Positions 36,769 through 45,218 of a DNA stretch of 64,000 nucleotides are shown piece by piece. The DNA is from Flavobacterium sp. W4I14. GTDB lineage: Bacteria > Bacteroidota > Bacteroidia > Sphingobacteriales > Sphingobacteriaceae. The first letter of the stretch is position 1. Every line of letters begins with the position of its first letter. Under the pieces are notes generated by a model that was not told where the DNA came from, searched no databases, and saw nothing but the letters and a program-made list of their open reading frames with translations. The stretch covers positions 1,116,001-1,180,000 of the forward strand of contig JAUSZU010000001.1 in assembly GCA_030817875.1 (NCBI GenBank), read 5' to 3'. A program made the translations under genes and the position numbers.

Positions 36769-38241
36769 CTAGAGTTCCTTTCTCAACCTTGCTACAGGAA
36801 TATTCATTTGCTCACGATATTTCGCAACGGTTCTTCTGGCGATGTTATAACCCCTTTCTTTTAAAATTTCGGTTAATTTTTCATCAGCCAAAGGTTTGCG
36901 TTTATCTTCGTTGCCGATACAGTCTTCCAATATTTTTTTAACCTCTTTATTCGAAACTTCCTCACCATTTTCGGTTTGTATAGCCTCTGAGAAGAAAGAT
37001 TTTAATAAGAAAGTACCAAATTCGGTCTGTACATATTTAGAGTTTGCCACCCTCGATACGGTTGAAATATCCATATCGATTTTATCAGCAATATCTTTTA
37101 AGATCATTGGGCGCATTTTACGCTCATCGGCCGTTAAAAAATATTCATATTGATAGTGCATAATGGCATTCATGGTTTTTAACAAAGTTTGTTGTCTTTG
37201 CTTAATCGCATCGATAAACCATCGTGCAGAATCTAATTTTTGCTTCACAAACTGAACGGCTTCCTTCAGCTTTTTATCTTTTGATGAAGCTTTGTCGTAA
37301 TGCTCAAACATCTCCTGGTAAGATCTGCTTACCTTTAGTTCTGGAGCATTTTTCGAGTTTAGCGTCAAAATCAATACGCCATCATTATTACTGATATGGA
37401 AATCGGGAATAATCTGCATTTGTTTGGTGGTAACCTGATTGGCATCACCTGGTTTAGGGTTTAAACGCAAAATTTCGTTTACCACCTCTTTGAGTTCTTC
37501 ACTATCTAAACCTAAACTTTTTTCTAATTTATCGTAATGTTTACGCGTAAACTCATCCAGGTAGTTTTCTACAACATTCATTGCTTTAACTATAATCGGA
37601 TTGTTCGGGTCTTTTCTTTTTAATTGGATCAACAAACACTCCTTCAGATCTCTTGCTCCAATGCCTGGAGGGTCGAAACTTTGGATCAGTTTTAACATTT
37701 CCAGTACATCCTCTTCTTCAACCATAACATTCTGAGAAAAGGCAAGGTCATCAATCATGGAGCCCAGCGGACGGCGTAGATAACCGTCATCATCTAAACT
37801 ACCGATAATCTGTTTGCCAATAATAAAATCCTGATCGGATAGGGGAATAAGGTCTAATTGCTCCTGTAAGCTCTCAAAAAAAGTACTTTCAATGGCAATT
37901 GGAGTTTCTTTTTTTTCCTCATCGTCATCGCCGTTATTGTAGTTGGTACTATAATCATTGGTAGAATCGTCCTGTAAATAATCATCTACATTAAACTCAT
38001 CCATGCTGGTATCTTCCGAGGATTGTTCGTAATCTTCAGGCCCGTCATTTAAATCATCATATTCGCTTTTTGGCTCATCCTGAGTCATTAAGCTTGGATC
38101 TTCAAGTGCTGGGTTTTCTTCAAGTTCTTCTTTTACACGGGTATCTAAAGCAACGGTTGGCACCTGCAACAGTTTAATAAACTGTATTTGTTGTGGTGAT
38201 AACTTTTGTAATAATTTTTGTTGTAAGTGTTGCTTAAGCAT
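36769..38241 (-). CDS. rpoN: RNA polymerase sigma-54 factor
   Basis: A 490-residue RpoN. MLKQHLQQKLLQKLSPQQIQ begins the Gln-rich activator-interacting region I; an acidic region II follows (SSEDTSMDEFNVDDYLQDDS); the core-binding domain contains DPPGIGARDLKECL; the C-terminal DNA-binding part ends with the RpoN box ARRTVAKYREQMNIPVARLR. An upstream in-frame ATG would add eight residues; the ATG at 38241 matches family N-termini. It directs transcription from -24/-12 promoters with AAA+ activators, none of which are in the window. Confidence 0.95.
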   Translation of the reverse strand: MLKQHLQQKLLQKLSPQQIQFIKLLQVPTVALDTRVKEELEENPALEDPSLMTQDEPKSEYDDLNDGPEDYEQSSEDTSMDEFNVDDYLQDDSTNDYSTNYNNGDDDEEKKETPIAIESTFFESLQEQLDLIPLSDQDFIIGKQIIGSLDDDGYLRRPLGSMIDDLAFSQNVMVEEEDVLEMLKLIQSFDPPGIGARDLKECLLIQLKRKDPNNPIIVKAMNVVENYLDEFTRKHYDKLEKSLGLDSEELKEVVNEILRLNPKPGDANQVTTKQMQIIPDFHISNNDGVLILTLNSKNAPELKVSRSYQEMFEHYDKASSKDKKLKEAVQFVKQKLDSARWFIDAIKQRQQTLLKTMNAIMHYQYEYFLTADERKMRPMILKDIADKIDMDISTVSRVANSKYVQTEFGTFLLKSFFSEAIQTENGEEVSNKEVKKILEDCIGNEDKRKPLADEKLTEILKERGYNIARRTVAKYREQMNIPVARLRKEL

Positions 38242-38406
38242 AGTAAATATAAAAGGATGGGGCAAAAATAAACAATAGATTTCAGATATTCTGCTGATTT
38301 GACCTAAATGCTATCGATATGTTTGGTTTTAAAATTATTTGCTAAACGTTTGTATTGAGTTTAATGTTTGCTACTTTAGTAATAAAAAACTAAAACTTAA
38401 TGAAAT

Positions 38407-38796
38407 ATGGGCATTATTAAAGAATTTAAAGAATTTGCAGTTAAGGGAAATGTACTCGATTTAGCTGTGGGTGTAATCATTGGTGCTGCATTTGGCAAAA
38501 TTGTTAGCTCTTTGGTTGAAGATATAATTACTCCAGCGGTTTTGGGTCCGGCACTAAAAGCAGCAGGGCTAGAAGACTTAAGCAAACTTACCATTGCAGG
38601 CACTGCGATAAAATATGGTAATTTCCTTTCGCAGGTAATCACCTTTATTATTGTTGCATTTGTTCTTTTCCTTATTATTAAAGGTGCCAATAATTTGAAG
38701 AAAAAAGAAGCTGTTGCTCCAGTTGCTGCTCCTGTACCTACAAAAGAAGAAGTACTTTTAACCGAAATCAGAGATTTATTAAAAGCAAAAGCATAA
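38407..38796 (+). CDS. mscL: Large-conductance mechanosensitive channel
   Basis: A 129-residue channel of normal length. The N-terminal amphipathic helix and first membrane helix read [20 protein letters not shown] followed by [20 protein letters not shown], with [19 protein letters not shown] in the periplasmic loop, a second helix ([20 protein letters not shown]) and a C-terminal helix [16 protein letters not shown]. It forms a pentamer in the inner membrane that opens under osmotic downshock. It is a single gene divergent from rpoN, ended by a hairpin terminator. Confidence 0.97.
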   Translation: MGIIKEFKEFAVKGNVLDLAVGVIIGAAFGKIVSSLVEDIITPAVLGPALKAAGLEDLSKLTIAGTAIKYGNFLSQVITFIIVAFVLFLIIKGANNLKKKEAVAPVAAPVPTKEEVLLTEIRDLLKAKA

Positions 38797-38805
38797 TATA
38801 CATTA

Positions 38806-38838
38806 GCCGCACCGATGTGAAATTGGGGCGGCCTTTTT
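38806..38838 (+). terminator. Terminator after mscL
   Basis: GCCGCaCC (38806-38813) pairs with GGgGCGGC (38825-38832), followed by five T. It also lies at the 3' end of the converging ChaN-like gene. Confidence 0.75.
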
Positions 38839-38841
38839 GTT

Positions 38842-39714
38842 TTAATAACTTCTTTTTACACTTGGATCGGTTATGATGATATAATCCCCAAGGTTTTTAA
38901 ATTTTTCCCAATCTGGATTCGTAAAGCTTTTATCAGAAAATGATGAAATGTTCAGGATTTTTAATTTTGGATTGGCCTGAGCCAGTTTCGCTAATGTTCC
39001 CAGTTTTTCATCGCTGTGGAAACGGCCATTAAGCTGAAAAACTTTAAAGCCCTTGTTTGCCTTAAGAAACTTATTTATTGACCATGACATGGTAGCATCC
39101 CATAAATTTTGTGTTTGGTAAATCTTCATCGAGCCCATGCTGTGGCCACCCAAAGTTTCTGTGAATTTTTCATAATATCTACCCTGAGCGGTATCAATAG
39201 GTAAGGGCGGTAAAAAATTAAATGACGTTTTTGGGAAGTTCTCTAAAACTTTAAGCCCTCCCATGGTAACAGCATTGCTGTAGCGCGTTGCCGCGTTTGA
39301 GGCAATAACTTTTAGCTTGTTTTGTTTGGCATACGCTATTAAAGGTTTGTAATCTTTATAATTGCCCCAGGCTCTGCCTTCTTTAACAAAGTTCTTTTCT
39401 GAGATCAATCCTGCTAAATATTCGTCTAACTCAGGTTGGACATCGGTATGGAACATTTCTAAAGACAGTGCCGTTTTTAATGGATATTTTGAATGAAGTC
39501 TTTTAAAAAGCTCCGCTTCCAGATAATGGCCTATAGAATCATTGTGGTCTTCGCCAAAGAATAAAACATCTGCCTGGTCCATATCGGTAACAATGTCGTC
39601 CATTGATATGGATTTCTGTTTTTTTACATCGTAAATCTTATAATGGCTATTTATTTCCTGCGCATACAAGCTGGTAGAAATAGCAAAAACAAACATTAAT
39701 AGGGAAAATTTCAT
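38842..39714 (-). CDS. ChaN-like haem-binding/Tiki-superfamily protein
   Basis: A 290-residue exported protein (signal peptide to about SLYAQ, residue 19). ADVLFFGEDHNDSIGHYLEA and TALSLEMFHTDVQPELDEYL are the two characteristic strands of the ChaN/Cofac_haem_bdg family (PF04187), related to the EreA/TIKI superfamily; FQLNGRFHSDEKLGTL gives the distal His motif. ChaN binds haem and is linked to iron uptake. There is no lipobox, so it should be soluble in the periplasm. No iron genes adjoin it, so the role is inferred from family only. Confidence 0.78.
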   Translation of the reverse strand: MKFSLLMFVFAISTSLYAQEINSHYKIYDVKKQKSISMDDIVTDMDQADVLFFGEDHNDSIGHYLEAELFKRLHSKYPLKTALSLEMFHTDVQPELDEYLAGLISEKNFVKEGRAWGNYKDYKPLIAYAKQNKLKVIASNAATRYSNAVTMGGLKVLENFPKTSFNFLPPLPIDTAQGRYYEKFTETLGGHSMGSMKIYQTQNLWDATMSWSINKFLKANKGFKVFQLNGRFHSDEKLGTLAKLAQANPKLKILNISSFSDKSFTNPDWEKFKNLGDYIIITDPSVKRSY

Positions 39715-39846
39715 GCTATCAAAATAACAAAATAATTTTCACCGATAAAATAAGCACACTTACCGCCTTTTACCGAGTCCTTGCACCTTGTGTATATTAT
39801 GATGTGGTGCTTATCAATACTTTTGGATTATTAAATATGAACACAC

Positions 39847-40611
39847 ATGGATAATCTTAATAAAAACGATAACAACCACATTAAAAACTCAGGAAGGGTT
39901 TGGAGTGGTTTCATCATAGTCATCATCGGATTTGCATTTCTATTGAATAATATGGGGTTAAATATTCCAAGATGGATATTCAGCTGGTCTAATTTTTTAA
40001 TTGCACTTGGTGTATTTATCGGCGTTCGTCGTAACTTTAAAGGAATAGCCTGGCTGATCCTGATTTTGATTGGTGCTTACAATACCTTGGGTAATATACC
40101 TGGGTTAGATCTTGATTTATCTAAATATGCTCTAGGTATTGGTTTGGTGATAGTAGGCGGCTTTTTAATCTTCAGGCCAAAAGATACTCTGGCTTTTAGA
40201 AAAAAACCTAAAGATAAGAACAAAGCAGATTTTGATTTTGACGAAGCTACCGATAAAAAGACTATAAATAATAATGATGTTATTGAAGTAATGGCCGTTT
40301 TTGGAGGAAGTAACCAAACGGTCTACTCAAAAAACTTTCAAGGGGGCGATATTACTGCTGTATTCGGCGGAGCAGATATTGTAATGACTCAGGCTGATTT
40401 CCATGAAACGGTATCGCTTGATGTGACGGCAGTTTTTGGAGGAATTAAATTAATTGTACCACAAAACTGGGCAATAAAATCGAACGTAACGGCATTATTT
40501 GGTAGCGTTGAAGATAAAAGATCGCATGTAATGCCGGTAGCAGAGATGAAAAAAACATTGATTTTAGATGGGACGGCTTTATTTGGAGGGATCGAAATTA
40601 AAAGTTTCTAA
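39847..40611 (+). CDS. LiaF-like four-helix membrane protein
   Basis: A 254-residue protein whose first 115 residues form four hydrophobic helices (GFIIVIIGFAFLLNNMG; NFLIALGVFIGVRRN; IAWLILILIGAYNTLG; YALGIGLVIVGGFLIFRP), as in LiaF/YvqF-type proteins. The C-terminal half holds five copies of an AVFGG-type motif: VMAVFGGSN, ITAVFGGAD, VTAVFGGIK, VTALFGSVE and GTALFGGIE, consistent with a small beta-helix. In Firmicutes LiaF restrains a cell-envelope stress two-component system. Here it starts an operon with DUF4288, LytS-type kinase and LytTR regulator genes, so an analogous sensor-inhibitor role is a reasonable inference. Confidence 0.75.
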   Translation: MDNLNKNDNNHIKNSGRVWSGFIIVIIGFAFLLNNMGLNIPRWIFSWSNFLIALGVFIGVRRNFKGIAWLILILIGAYNTLGNIPGLDLDLSKYALGIGLVIVGGFLIFRPKDTLAFRKKPKDKNKADFDFDEATDKKTINNNDVIEVMAVFGGSNQTVYSKNFQGGDITAVFGGADIVMTQADFHETVSLDVTAVFGGIKLIVPQNWAIKSNVTALFGSVEDKRSHVMPVAEMKKTLILDGTALFGGIEIKSF

Positions 40612-40634
40612 ACATTTATTATAAAACATCGCCT

Positions 40635-40982
40635 ATGAAATGGTTTGCAGTAAATTGTATCTATCAGGTAATTTGTGGTGAGGGAAAACATACGCCCCAG
40701 TTTAATGAACAAACGCGTTTAATTCAGGCAGAGGGGATTGCGCAAGCTTTAGATAAAGCCAAATTGAATGCTGTACATTTTAACCCTTCTTTTAATAATT
40801 GTAACGGCGATAAAGTAGTATGGAAGTTTATAGGTGTAGGTGGGATATCGGCAGTGGAAGAACTTGCTGATGGTGTAGAAGTGAGTTCCAGAATTGTTGA
40901 GCCAAAATCGGTTACGCAATACCTGGAAAAGCTTGCGCACCGCAATAAATCATTAACTAATCAAAACCATTTTGACAACTAG
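40635..40982 (+). CDS. DUF4288-like protein
   Basis: A 115-residue soluble protein. MKWFAVNCIYQVICGEGKHT and QFNEQTRLIQAEGIAQALDK resemble the DUF4288 family (PF14119); WKFIGVGGISAVEELADGVE supports it. Its function is unknown. It lies 23 bp after the LiaF-like gene and its last 11 bases overlap the kinase gene, placing it inside the putative envelope-stress operon. Confidence 0.6.
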   Translation: MKWFAVNCIYQVICGEGKHTPQFNEQTRLIQAEGIAQALDKAKLNAVHFNPSFNNCNGDKVVWKFIGVGGISAVEELADGVEVSSRIVEPKSVTQYLEKLAHRNKSLTNQNHFDN

Positions 40983-42033
40983 ACCTTTATCCGTTCCGCA
41001 AATACAGAAAATATCGTTCACCATTGCAATAGTGTGGACTGTATTGTGTGGTGCAGGATTACATTATGTAGTTAATTTTTCCTGGTGGATAGCAATAACC
41101 GATAGCTTAACCAATAATTTTTTATTGGCCTTGGCCTGCATTGGTATCAGTAATATGCTTGGGTATTACCAGCCAAAAAACGAACGGATACTGTACGTAC
41201 TGATCATCACGCTTGCCCTTACTTTTGTGATTATTTTCGCTTCAAAATATGTGGTGCTCTATATTTTTTCTGATTATAAGGAGTATAAAGATTTTTACAA
41301 TTTCTCTTTTGCCTTCAGGGGCTTAATTTCTTTTATGTGCTTAGCCTGGTGTGCTTTGGCTAATATTTTATGGTATAGATTAGAAGAACAATCAGAAACA
41401 CACGAAAGACTATCGGCAGCTAAAAGTTTAGCCAAAGAGGCCGAGTTAAATAAGTTAAGACACCAATTACAGCCACATTTTCTTTTCAATAGCTTAAACT
41501 CGGTATTTGCACTTACCATGGTTAATCCGAAAGAGGCAGGCGTAATGATTATGAAATTAGCTTCTTTTCTTCGTGGAACCTTAAAACGTGATGACGAATT
41601 GTGGGTTTCGGTCGAAGAAGAAATGGAGTATATTCAATTGTATCTTGATATTGAGAAGGTGAGGTTTAGCCACAGGTTAAATATCGAAGTTAATGTGGCT
41701 GAAGATACATTAAACCTTTGTTTGCCAGGTACTTTATTGCAGCCCATTGTAGAAAATGCTATTAAATTCGGACTTTATAATACTTCCGCAGGTATTACCA
41801 TCAAGATAGATGTTACCGTTGAGTATAATATTTTGCAGGTTAGGGTACAAAATCCTTTTGATCCGGAAATGAAGGCTGCCGGAGGAACAGGATTTGGTTT
41901 AAGTGCGATTAAACGCAGGTTATATCTGTTATTTGCGAATACCCATCTGTTGCAAACCGATATTGAGGCAAATAATTTATATATTACCACCCTAAAAATT
42001 CCACAAAAAAATGATCAGAACAATACTAATTGA
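40972..42033 (+). CDS. LytS/YehU-type sensor histidine kinase
   Basis: A 353-residue kinase. The start is a TTG at 40972 inside the end of the DUF4288 gene; no ATG precedes the membrane domain, so a coupled TTG start is likely. Four hydrophobic segments occupy about residues 14-135, with no extracytoplasmic ligand domain. The His_kinase domain (PF06580) has LRHQLQPHFLFNSLNSVF with the phosphorylated His, and the ATPase N-box LLQPIVENAIKFG followed by GGTGFGLSAIKRRL. It pairs with the LytTR regulator, whose start overlaps its 3' end by 23 bp. A short membrane sensor plus LiaF-like partner suggests intramembrane sensing. Confidence 0.9.
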   Translation: MTTRPLSVPQIQKISFTIAIVWTVLCGAGLHYVVNFSWWIAITDSLTNNFLLALACIGISNMLGYYQPKNERILYVLIITLALTFVIIFASKYVVLYIFSDYKEYKDFYNFSFAFRGLISFMCLAWCALANILWYRLEEQSETHERLSAAKSLAKEAELNKLRHQLQPHFLFNSLNSVFALTMVNPKEAGVMIMKLASFLRGTLKRDDELWVSVEEEMEYIQLYLDIEKVRFSHRLNIEVNVAEDTLNLCLPGTLLQPIVENAIKFGLYNTSAGITIKIDVTVEYNILQVRVQNPFDPEMKAAGGTGFGLSAIKRRLYLLFANTHLLQTDIEANNLYITTLKIPQKNDQNNTN

Positions 42034-42745
42034 CGATGAGCCTTTAGCAAGAGATATTGTAAAATATTACCTTTCAGATCATGCAGAAATAGAGATTGTA
42101 GCCGAATGTGGTGATGGGTTCGAAGGTTTAAAAGCCATTACCCTGCATAAGCCTGATTTAATTTTTCTGGATATCCAAATGCCTAAAATAAGCGGTTTCG
42201 AAATGCTCGAACTGGTTGAAGATAAACCTGCAGTCATTTTTACTACAGCTTTTGATGAATATGCCATTAAAGCTTTTGAGGTTAATGCAGTAGATTATCT
42301 GCTTAAACCCATCGATAAATCACGCTTTGATGCGGCCATTAAAAAACTGCCTAACAAATTAAATCAAACCGAAAATACGGAGGCTGTTTTGGATGCAGCA
42401 GCTTTAAGTCCGGCACAAAATAATAGGGTAGTGGTTAAAAAAGATGGTGTAATTAAAATTATTCCTGTTGCCGATATCAATTATTTAGAGGCTGATGACG
42501 ATTACGTGAAATTAAGTACTGTTGATGGCGCTTTCTATAAGAACAAAACGATGGCTTATTTCGAACAAACGCTCGATGTGAGCCAGTTTATCCGTATCCA
42601 TAGGTCTTACATCATTAACCTGGCCCAGGTGACCAAAATAGAGCTAAAAGAGAAAGATAGTTATGTAGTGCTGTTAAAATCTGATATCTGGTTGCCGGTG
42701 AGTAAAACCGGCTATGTGAAATTGAAGGCTGCATTGGGTTTGTAA
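42011..42745 (+). CDS. LytTR-family response regulator
   Basis: A 244-residue regulator. The receiver domain has RTILIDDEPLARD, the phosphorylated Asp54 in LIFLDIQMP, TTAFDEYAIKAFEVNAVDYL and LKPIDK. The LytTR DNA-binding domain (about 140-244) shows DINYLEADDDYVKLSTVDG, FIRIHRSYIINLAQVTKIEL and LPVSKTGYVKLKAAL. It is the last gene of the LiaF-like/DUF4288/kinase operon, and overlap with the kinase gene indicates coupled translation. Targets are unknown; LytTR proteins bind paired direct repeats. Confidence 0.95.
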   Translation: MIRTILIDDEPLARDIVKYYLSDHAEIEIVAECGDGFEGLKAITLHKPDLIFLDIQMPKISGFEMLELVEDKPAVIFTTAFDEYAIKAFEVNAVDYLLKPIDKSRFDAAIKKLPNKLNQTENTEAVLDAAALSPAQNNRVVVKKDGVIKIIPVADINYLEADDDYVKLSTVDGAFYKNKTMAYFEQTLDVSQFIRIHRSYIINLAQVTKIELKEKDSYVVLLKSDIWLPVSKTGYVKLKAALGL

Positions 42746-43290
42746 TTTACCCTTCGAATGAATCTTTCGGTTGGTCTCTCACCAACCGAAATGAAGTAAT
42801 ACTGAGTTTTTTATTGGTCGGTGAAATACCAACCAATATGAATAATGAAAATATTTTTTGGAAAGCAGTTGTGTGCTAAAATTATTGTTAGCCCCGCTTT
42901 CAGTTACAATCTTTTTGCCCTTCGACTACGCTCTCCGTAGGAGTCCTTTGGACAGGGTGACAAAAAGGATTTCCACTCCAATCAGGTTTGTTTTACGGCT
43001 GTGGTTGCTACTATTATTGGCTTGTTCCTTTCTATCGCCTCATTATAGATACCGTCCCATCGGGACGGATCCTGGGTAGAAAAAAAATATGTTTTTTTCG
43101 TTCCGTAGGAACGTTTGGTGAAACAATAAAAGGCATAATCAGATATTTATAAATACCACAGGGCATCTTTTTCAAAAGAATTATTACATTTGCACTTAAA
43201 TAGAAAAAATAATAATTAATCACTCTTGCATTTGTAGAGAAATCGCTTTATATTTGCACCTCTTAATTTTACAATAGATAATATACAGTC
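42746..43290. repeat. Intergenic region with hairpins, repeats and the rpmH promoter
   Basis: From left to right: a perfect hairpin TTTCGGTTGGT/ACCAACCGAAA (42765-42791) and a related one ATTGGTCGGT/ACCAACCAAT at about 42813-42838; a CTTTTTG...CAAAAAG-bounded element (42911-42967) containing TCGACTACGCTCTCC and GTAGGAGTCCTTTGGAC; CCGTCCCATCGGGACGG (43052-43068) and CGTTCCGTAGGAACG (43099-43113); a -7-like TACATTTG at 43185-43192; then the rpmH promoter. No gene is called. Confidence 0.7.
43226..43256 (+). promoter_or_regulatory. rpmH promoter (-33 TTG, -7 TATATTTG)
   Basis: TTG (43226-43228) and TATATTTG (43249-43256) are separated by 20 bp, the canonical Bacteroidota sigma-A layout. The predicted transcript starts about 28 nt before the rpmH ATG, as expected for a strongly expressed ribosomal-protein gene. 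Confidence 0.8.
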
Positions 43291-43449
43291 ATGAAAAGAA
43301 CATACCAACCTTCGCAAAGAAAGAGAAGAAACAAACACGGCTTCCGCGAAAGAATGGCAACAGCTAACGGCAGACGAGTATTAGCATCACGTCGTGCTAA
43401 AGGAAGAAAAAGATTAACGGTTTCTGACGAACGCAAGCATAAAGCATAA
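43291..43449 (+). CDS. rpmH: 50S ribosomal protein L34
   Basis: A 52-residue protein: [20 protein letters not shown] at the start, the universal L34 opening, then [20 protein letters not shown], and a short extension [12 protein letters not shown] beyond the usual 44-46 residues. It is part of the large ribosomal subunit. The order rpmH-rnpA-yidD is conserved in bacteria; dnaA, often near it in other phyla, is absent here. Confidence 0.98.
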   Translation: MKRTYQPSQRKRRNKHGFRERMATANGRRVLASRRAKGRKRLTVSDERKHKA

Positions 43450-43514
43450 TTTTTGATTGCTTTTCCGTTAATTCGGGATCGGCAGATCAAAATCTGCAAT
43501 TATCAATCAAAAAT
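43449..43514 (+). promoter_or_regulatory. Stem-loop between rpmH and rnpA
   Basis: ATTTTTGATTG (43449-43459) and CAATCAAAAAT (43504-43514) are perfect 11-bp arms; inside them GCAGAT (43482-43487) and ATCTGC (43492-43497) form a second hairpin with loop CAAA. The structure ends 3 nt before the rnpA ATG and could sequester its start or act as a processing site or attenuator. Confidence 0.5.
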
Positions 43515-43516
43515 AT

Positions 43517-43915
43517 ATGTACACATTCAGGAAAGAAGAACGGTTATGCAGCAGGAAACATTTAGACCTGTTGTTTAAAAACGGTTCTTCTTTTTTATTA
43601 TACCCTTTCCGGATTTCTTATCTTTTTGTCGATCAACCAGCTGATGTGCAAGCACAGGTGGTAATCAATGTCCCTAAAAAAAGATATAAACGGGCAGTAG
43701 ATCGCAATCTGCTCAAGCGCCGTATACGCGAAGCTTATCGCTTAAATAAACAAGATAAATTATACATGCCTTTACCTACTGATAGGGGATTGCTTTTAAT
43801 TTCTATTCAGTTTGTGGGTAAAGAAAAATATGATTTTGCCTTTATCGAGAAAAAACTGATTGCTACTTTTAAGCGCTTTCAAAATTTAATCCAGCCAAAT
43901 GAAATTCATCAATAA
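43517..43915 (+). CDS. rnpA: Ribonuclease P protein component
   Basis: A 132-residue basic protein. [20 protein letters not shown] is the family N-terminus; the signature is complete as [20 protein letters not shown] followed by EAYRL. It binds the RNase P RNA and helps 5' maturation of tRNAs. Its 3' end overlaps yidD by 17 bp, and an unusual stem-loop sits directly upstream. Confidence 0.97.
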   Translation: MYTFRKEERLCSRKHLDLLFKNGSSFLLYPFRISYLFVDQPADVQAQVVINVPKKRYKRAVDRNLLKRRIREAYRLNKQDKLYMPLPTDRGLLLISIQFVGKEKYDFAFIEKKLIATFKRFQNLIQPNEIHQ

Positions 43916-44129
43916 AATTTTCGGATGGTTTTTTTTAGGTTTAATCAAGGTGTATCAATATGCCATTTCGCCAATGCTGGGTGCAAATTGTAGGTTTACG
44001 CCAACTTGCTCGCAGTATGGGATAGAAGCCATTAAAAAACATGGACCATTTAAAGGTGGTTGGCTGGCGCTGAAACGCATTGGCCGTTGTCATCCGTGGG
44101 GCAAACATGGTCACGATCCTGTTCCTTAA
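43899..44129 (+). CDS. yidD: Membrane protein insertion efficiency factor YidD
   Basis: A 76-residue protein with a short amphipathic N-terminal helix ([20 protein letters not shown]) and the family signature [20 protein letters not shown], ending [17 protein letters not shown] with the conserved Cys residues. It assists YidC/Sec insertion at the inner membrane. It overlaps rnpA, as in many bacteria. Confidence 0.97.
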   Translation: MKFINKIFGWFFLGLIKVYQYAISPMLGANCRFTPTCSQYGIEAIKKHGPFKGGWLALKRIGRCHPWGKHGHDPVP

Positions 44130-44517
44130 ATGGGTTATTAGTTCAGTTGTTCATTAGTCATTAGTTCATACTACATTCGTCGTTTCGAGACAGGGGATGT
44201 TGAGCGAGCGTAAGAATCTTTTGGATTGTCAAGGAGGTAATTGATGCCCGAATTTCAAGCTAATTCAATCAAAAAATTCGAGTAAAAGTCCTTCGACTAC
44301 GCTCTCCCCAGGAGTCCTTTGAACTGGATGGCACACTACGAGGGATAATTGCCCCCGTAATTGCTTAAATTGGTTATTGACTCCATATGCCCAATGCTAA
44401 ACTGGTTAAACGTTAATTGTTTAAATCGGTTAATCAACTCCAACCGCTAAGCTAAATTAACTTCAAACCTCTGACATCGGACTTCCGACTACATTCATTT
44501 TTTAATATCTTTGCGCA
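44130..44517. repeat. Intergenic region with degraded repeats
   Basis: Low-complexity TTAGTTCATTAGT-like stretches (44147-44172), then CGTCGTTTCGAGACAGGGG (44178-44196) and TTCGACTACGCTCTCCCCAG followed by GAGTCCTTTGAACTGGATGG (44292-44331), the last two related to 42911-42967. Poly-GGTTAA/GTTAAAC tracts follow to about 44460. The tsaB promoter closes the region. Confidence 0.6.
44506..44513 (+). promoter_or_regulatory. tsaB -7 element directly before the start codon
   Basis: TATCTTTG ends 4 bp before the tsaB ATG (44518), so transcription should begin at or within a few bases of the start codon, suggesting a leaderless or near-leaderless mRNA. No clear -33 TTG is seen. Confidence 0.6.
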
Positions 44518-45213
44518 ATGGCTAAAATACTTCAAATAGAAACGGCTACCGCAATTTGTTCTGTAGCGCTATCTATCAACGGCGAAACGATTTCATTTAA
44601 AGAAGAAAAAGGACAAAACCTGCATGCAGCTAATTTAACCCTGTTTATTGATGAGGTGCTTAAAACGGCAGGCCTAAGCTATCAGGCATTGGATGCTGTT
44701 GCGATAAGTAAAGGCCCGGGGTCTTACACGGGGCTTCGTATTGGTGTTTCTACGGCAAAAGGACTCTGTTACGCGCTAGATAAGCCATTAATCGCTATTG
44801 AAACCCTAGAGATGATGGCTGCAGGTTTCTTAACGGAAAATCCTGATTATTTTGGTTTAATCTGTCCAATGATTGATGCCCGCAGAATGGAGGTGTATAC
44901 CTCAATTTTCGATCGGTCGTTAAACGTAATCACGCCAACTGAAGCAAAAATTATTGATGAAACAAGTTTCATTGATTATCTCACACAGCAAACTGTTACT
45001 TTTTTAGGCGATGGGGCAGCTAAGTGTGTTGAAGTTTTAATACACCAAAATGCAAAGTTTGATGAGGCCAATTTCAATGCTGCAACATACATGTCGCGGT
45101 TAGCTAACGAAGCTTTCAGCAACAATAAATTTGAAGATGTAGCCTATTTCGAGCCTTTCTACCTGAAAGATTTTGTCGTTACGCAATCGAAAAAACAACA
45201 AGCACAGGGCTAA
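44518..45213 (+). CDS. tsaB: tRNA threonylcarbamoyladenosine biosynthesis protein TsaB
   Basis: A 231-residue protein of the ASKHA fold. KILQIETATAICSVALSING begins it, with the motif AVAISKGPGSYTGLRIGVST and AKGLCYALDKPLIAIETLE, both hallmarks of TsaB. It works with TsaD and TsaE to form t6A37 in tRNAs decoding ANN codons; those partners are elsewhere. Length is typical. It converges with the DUF5723 gene with only 5 bp between. Confidence 0.96.
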   Translation: MAKILQIETATAICSVALSINGETISFKEEKGQNLHAANLTLFIDEVLKTAGLSYQALDAVAISKGPGSYTGLRIGVSTAKGLCYALDKPLIAIETLEMMAAGFLTENPDYFGLICPMIDARRMEVYTSIFDRSLNVITPTEAKIIDETSFIDYLTQQTVTFLGDGAAKCVEVLIHQNAKFDEANFNAATYMSRLANEAFSNNKFEDVAYFEPFYLKDFVVTQSKKQQAQG

Positions 45214-45218
45214 GTCGG

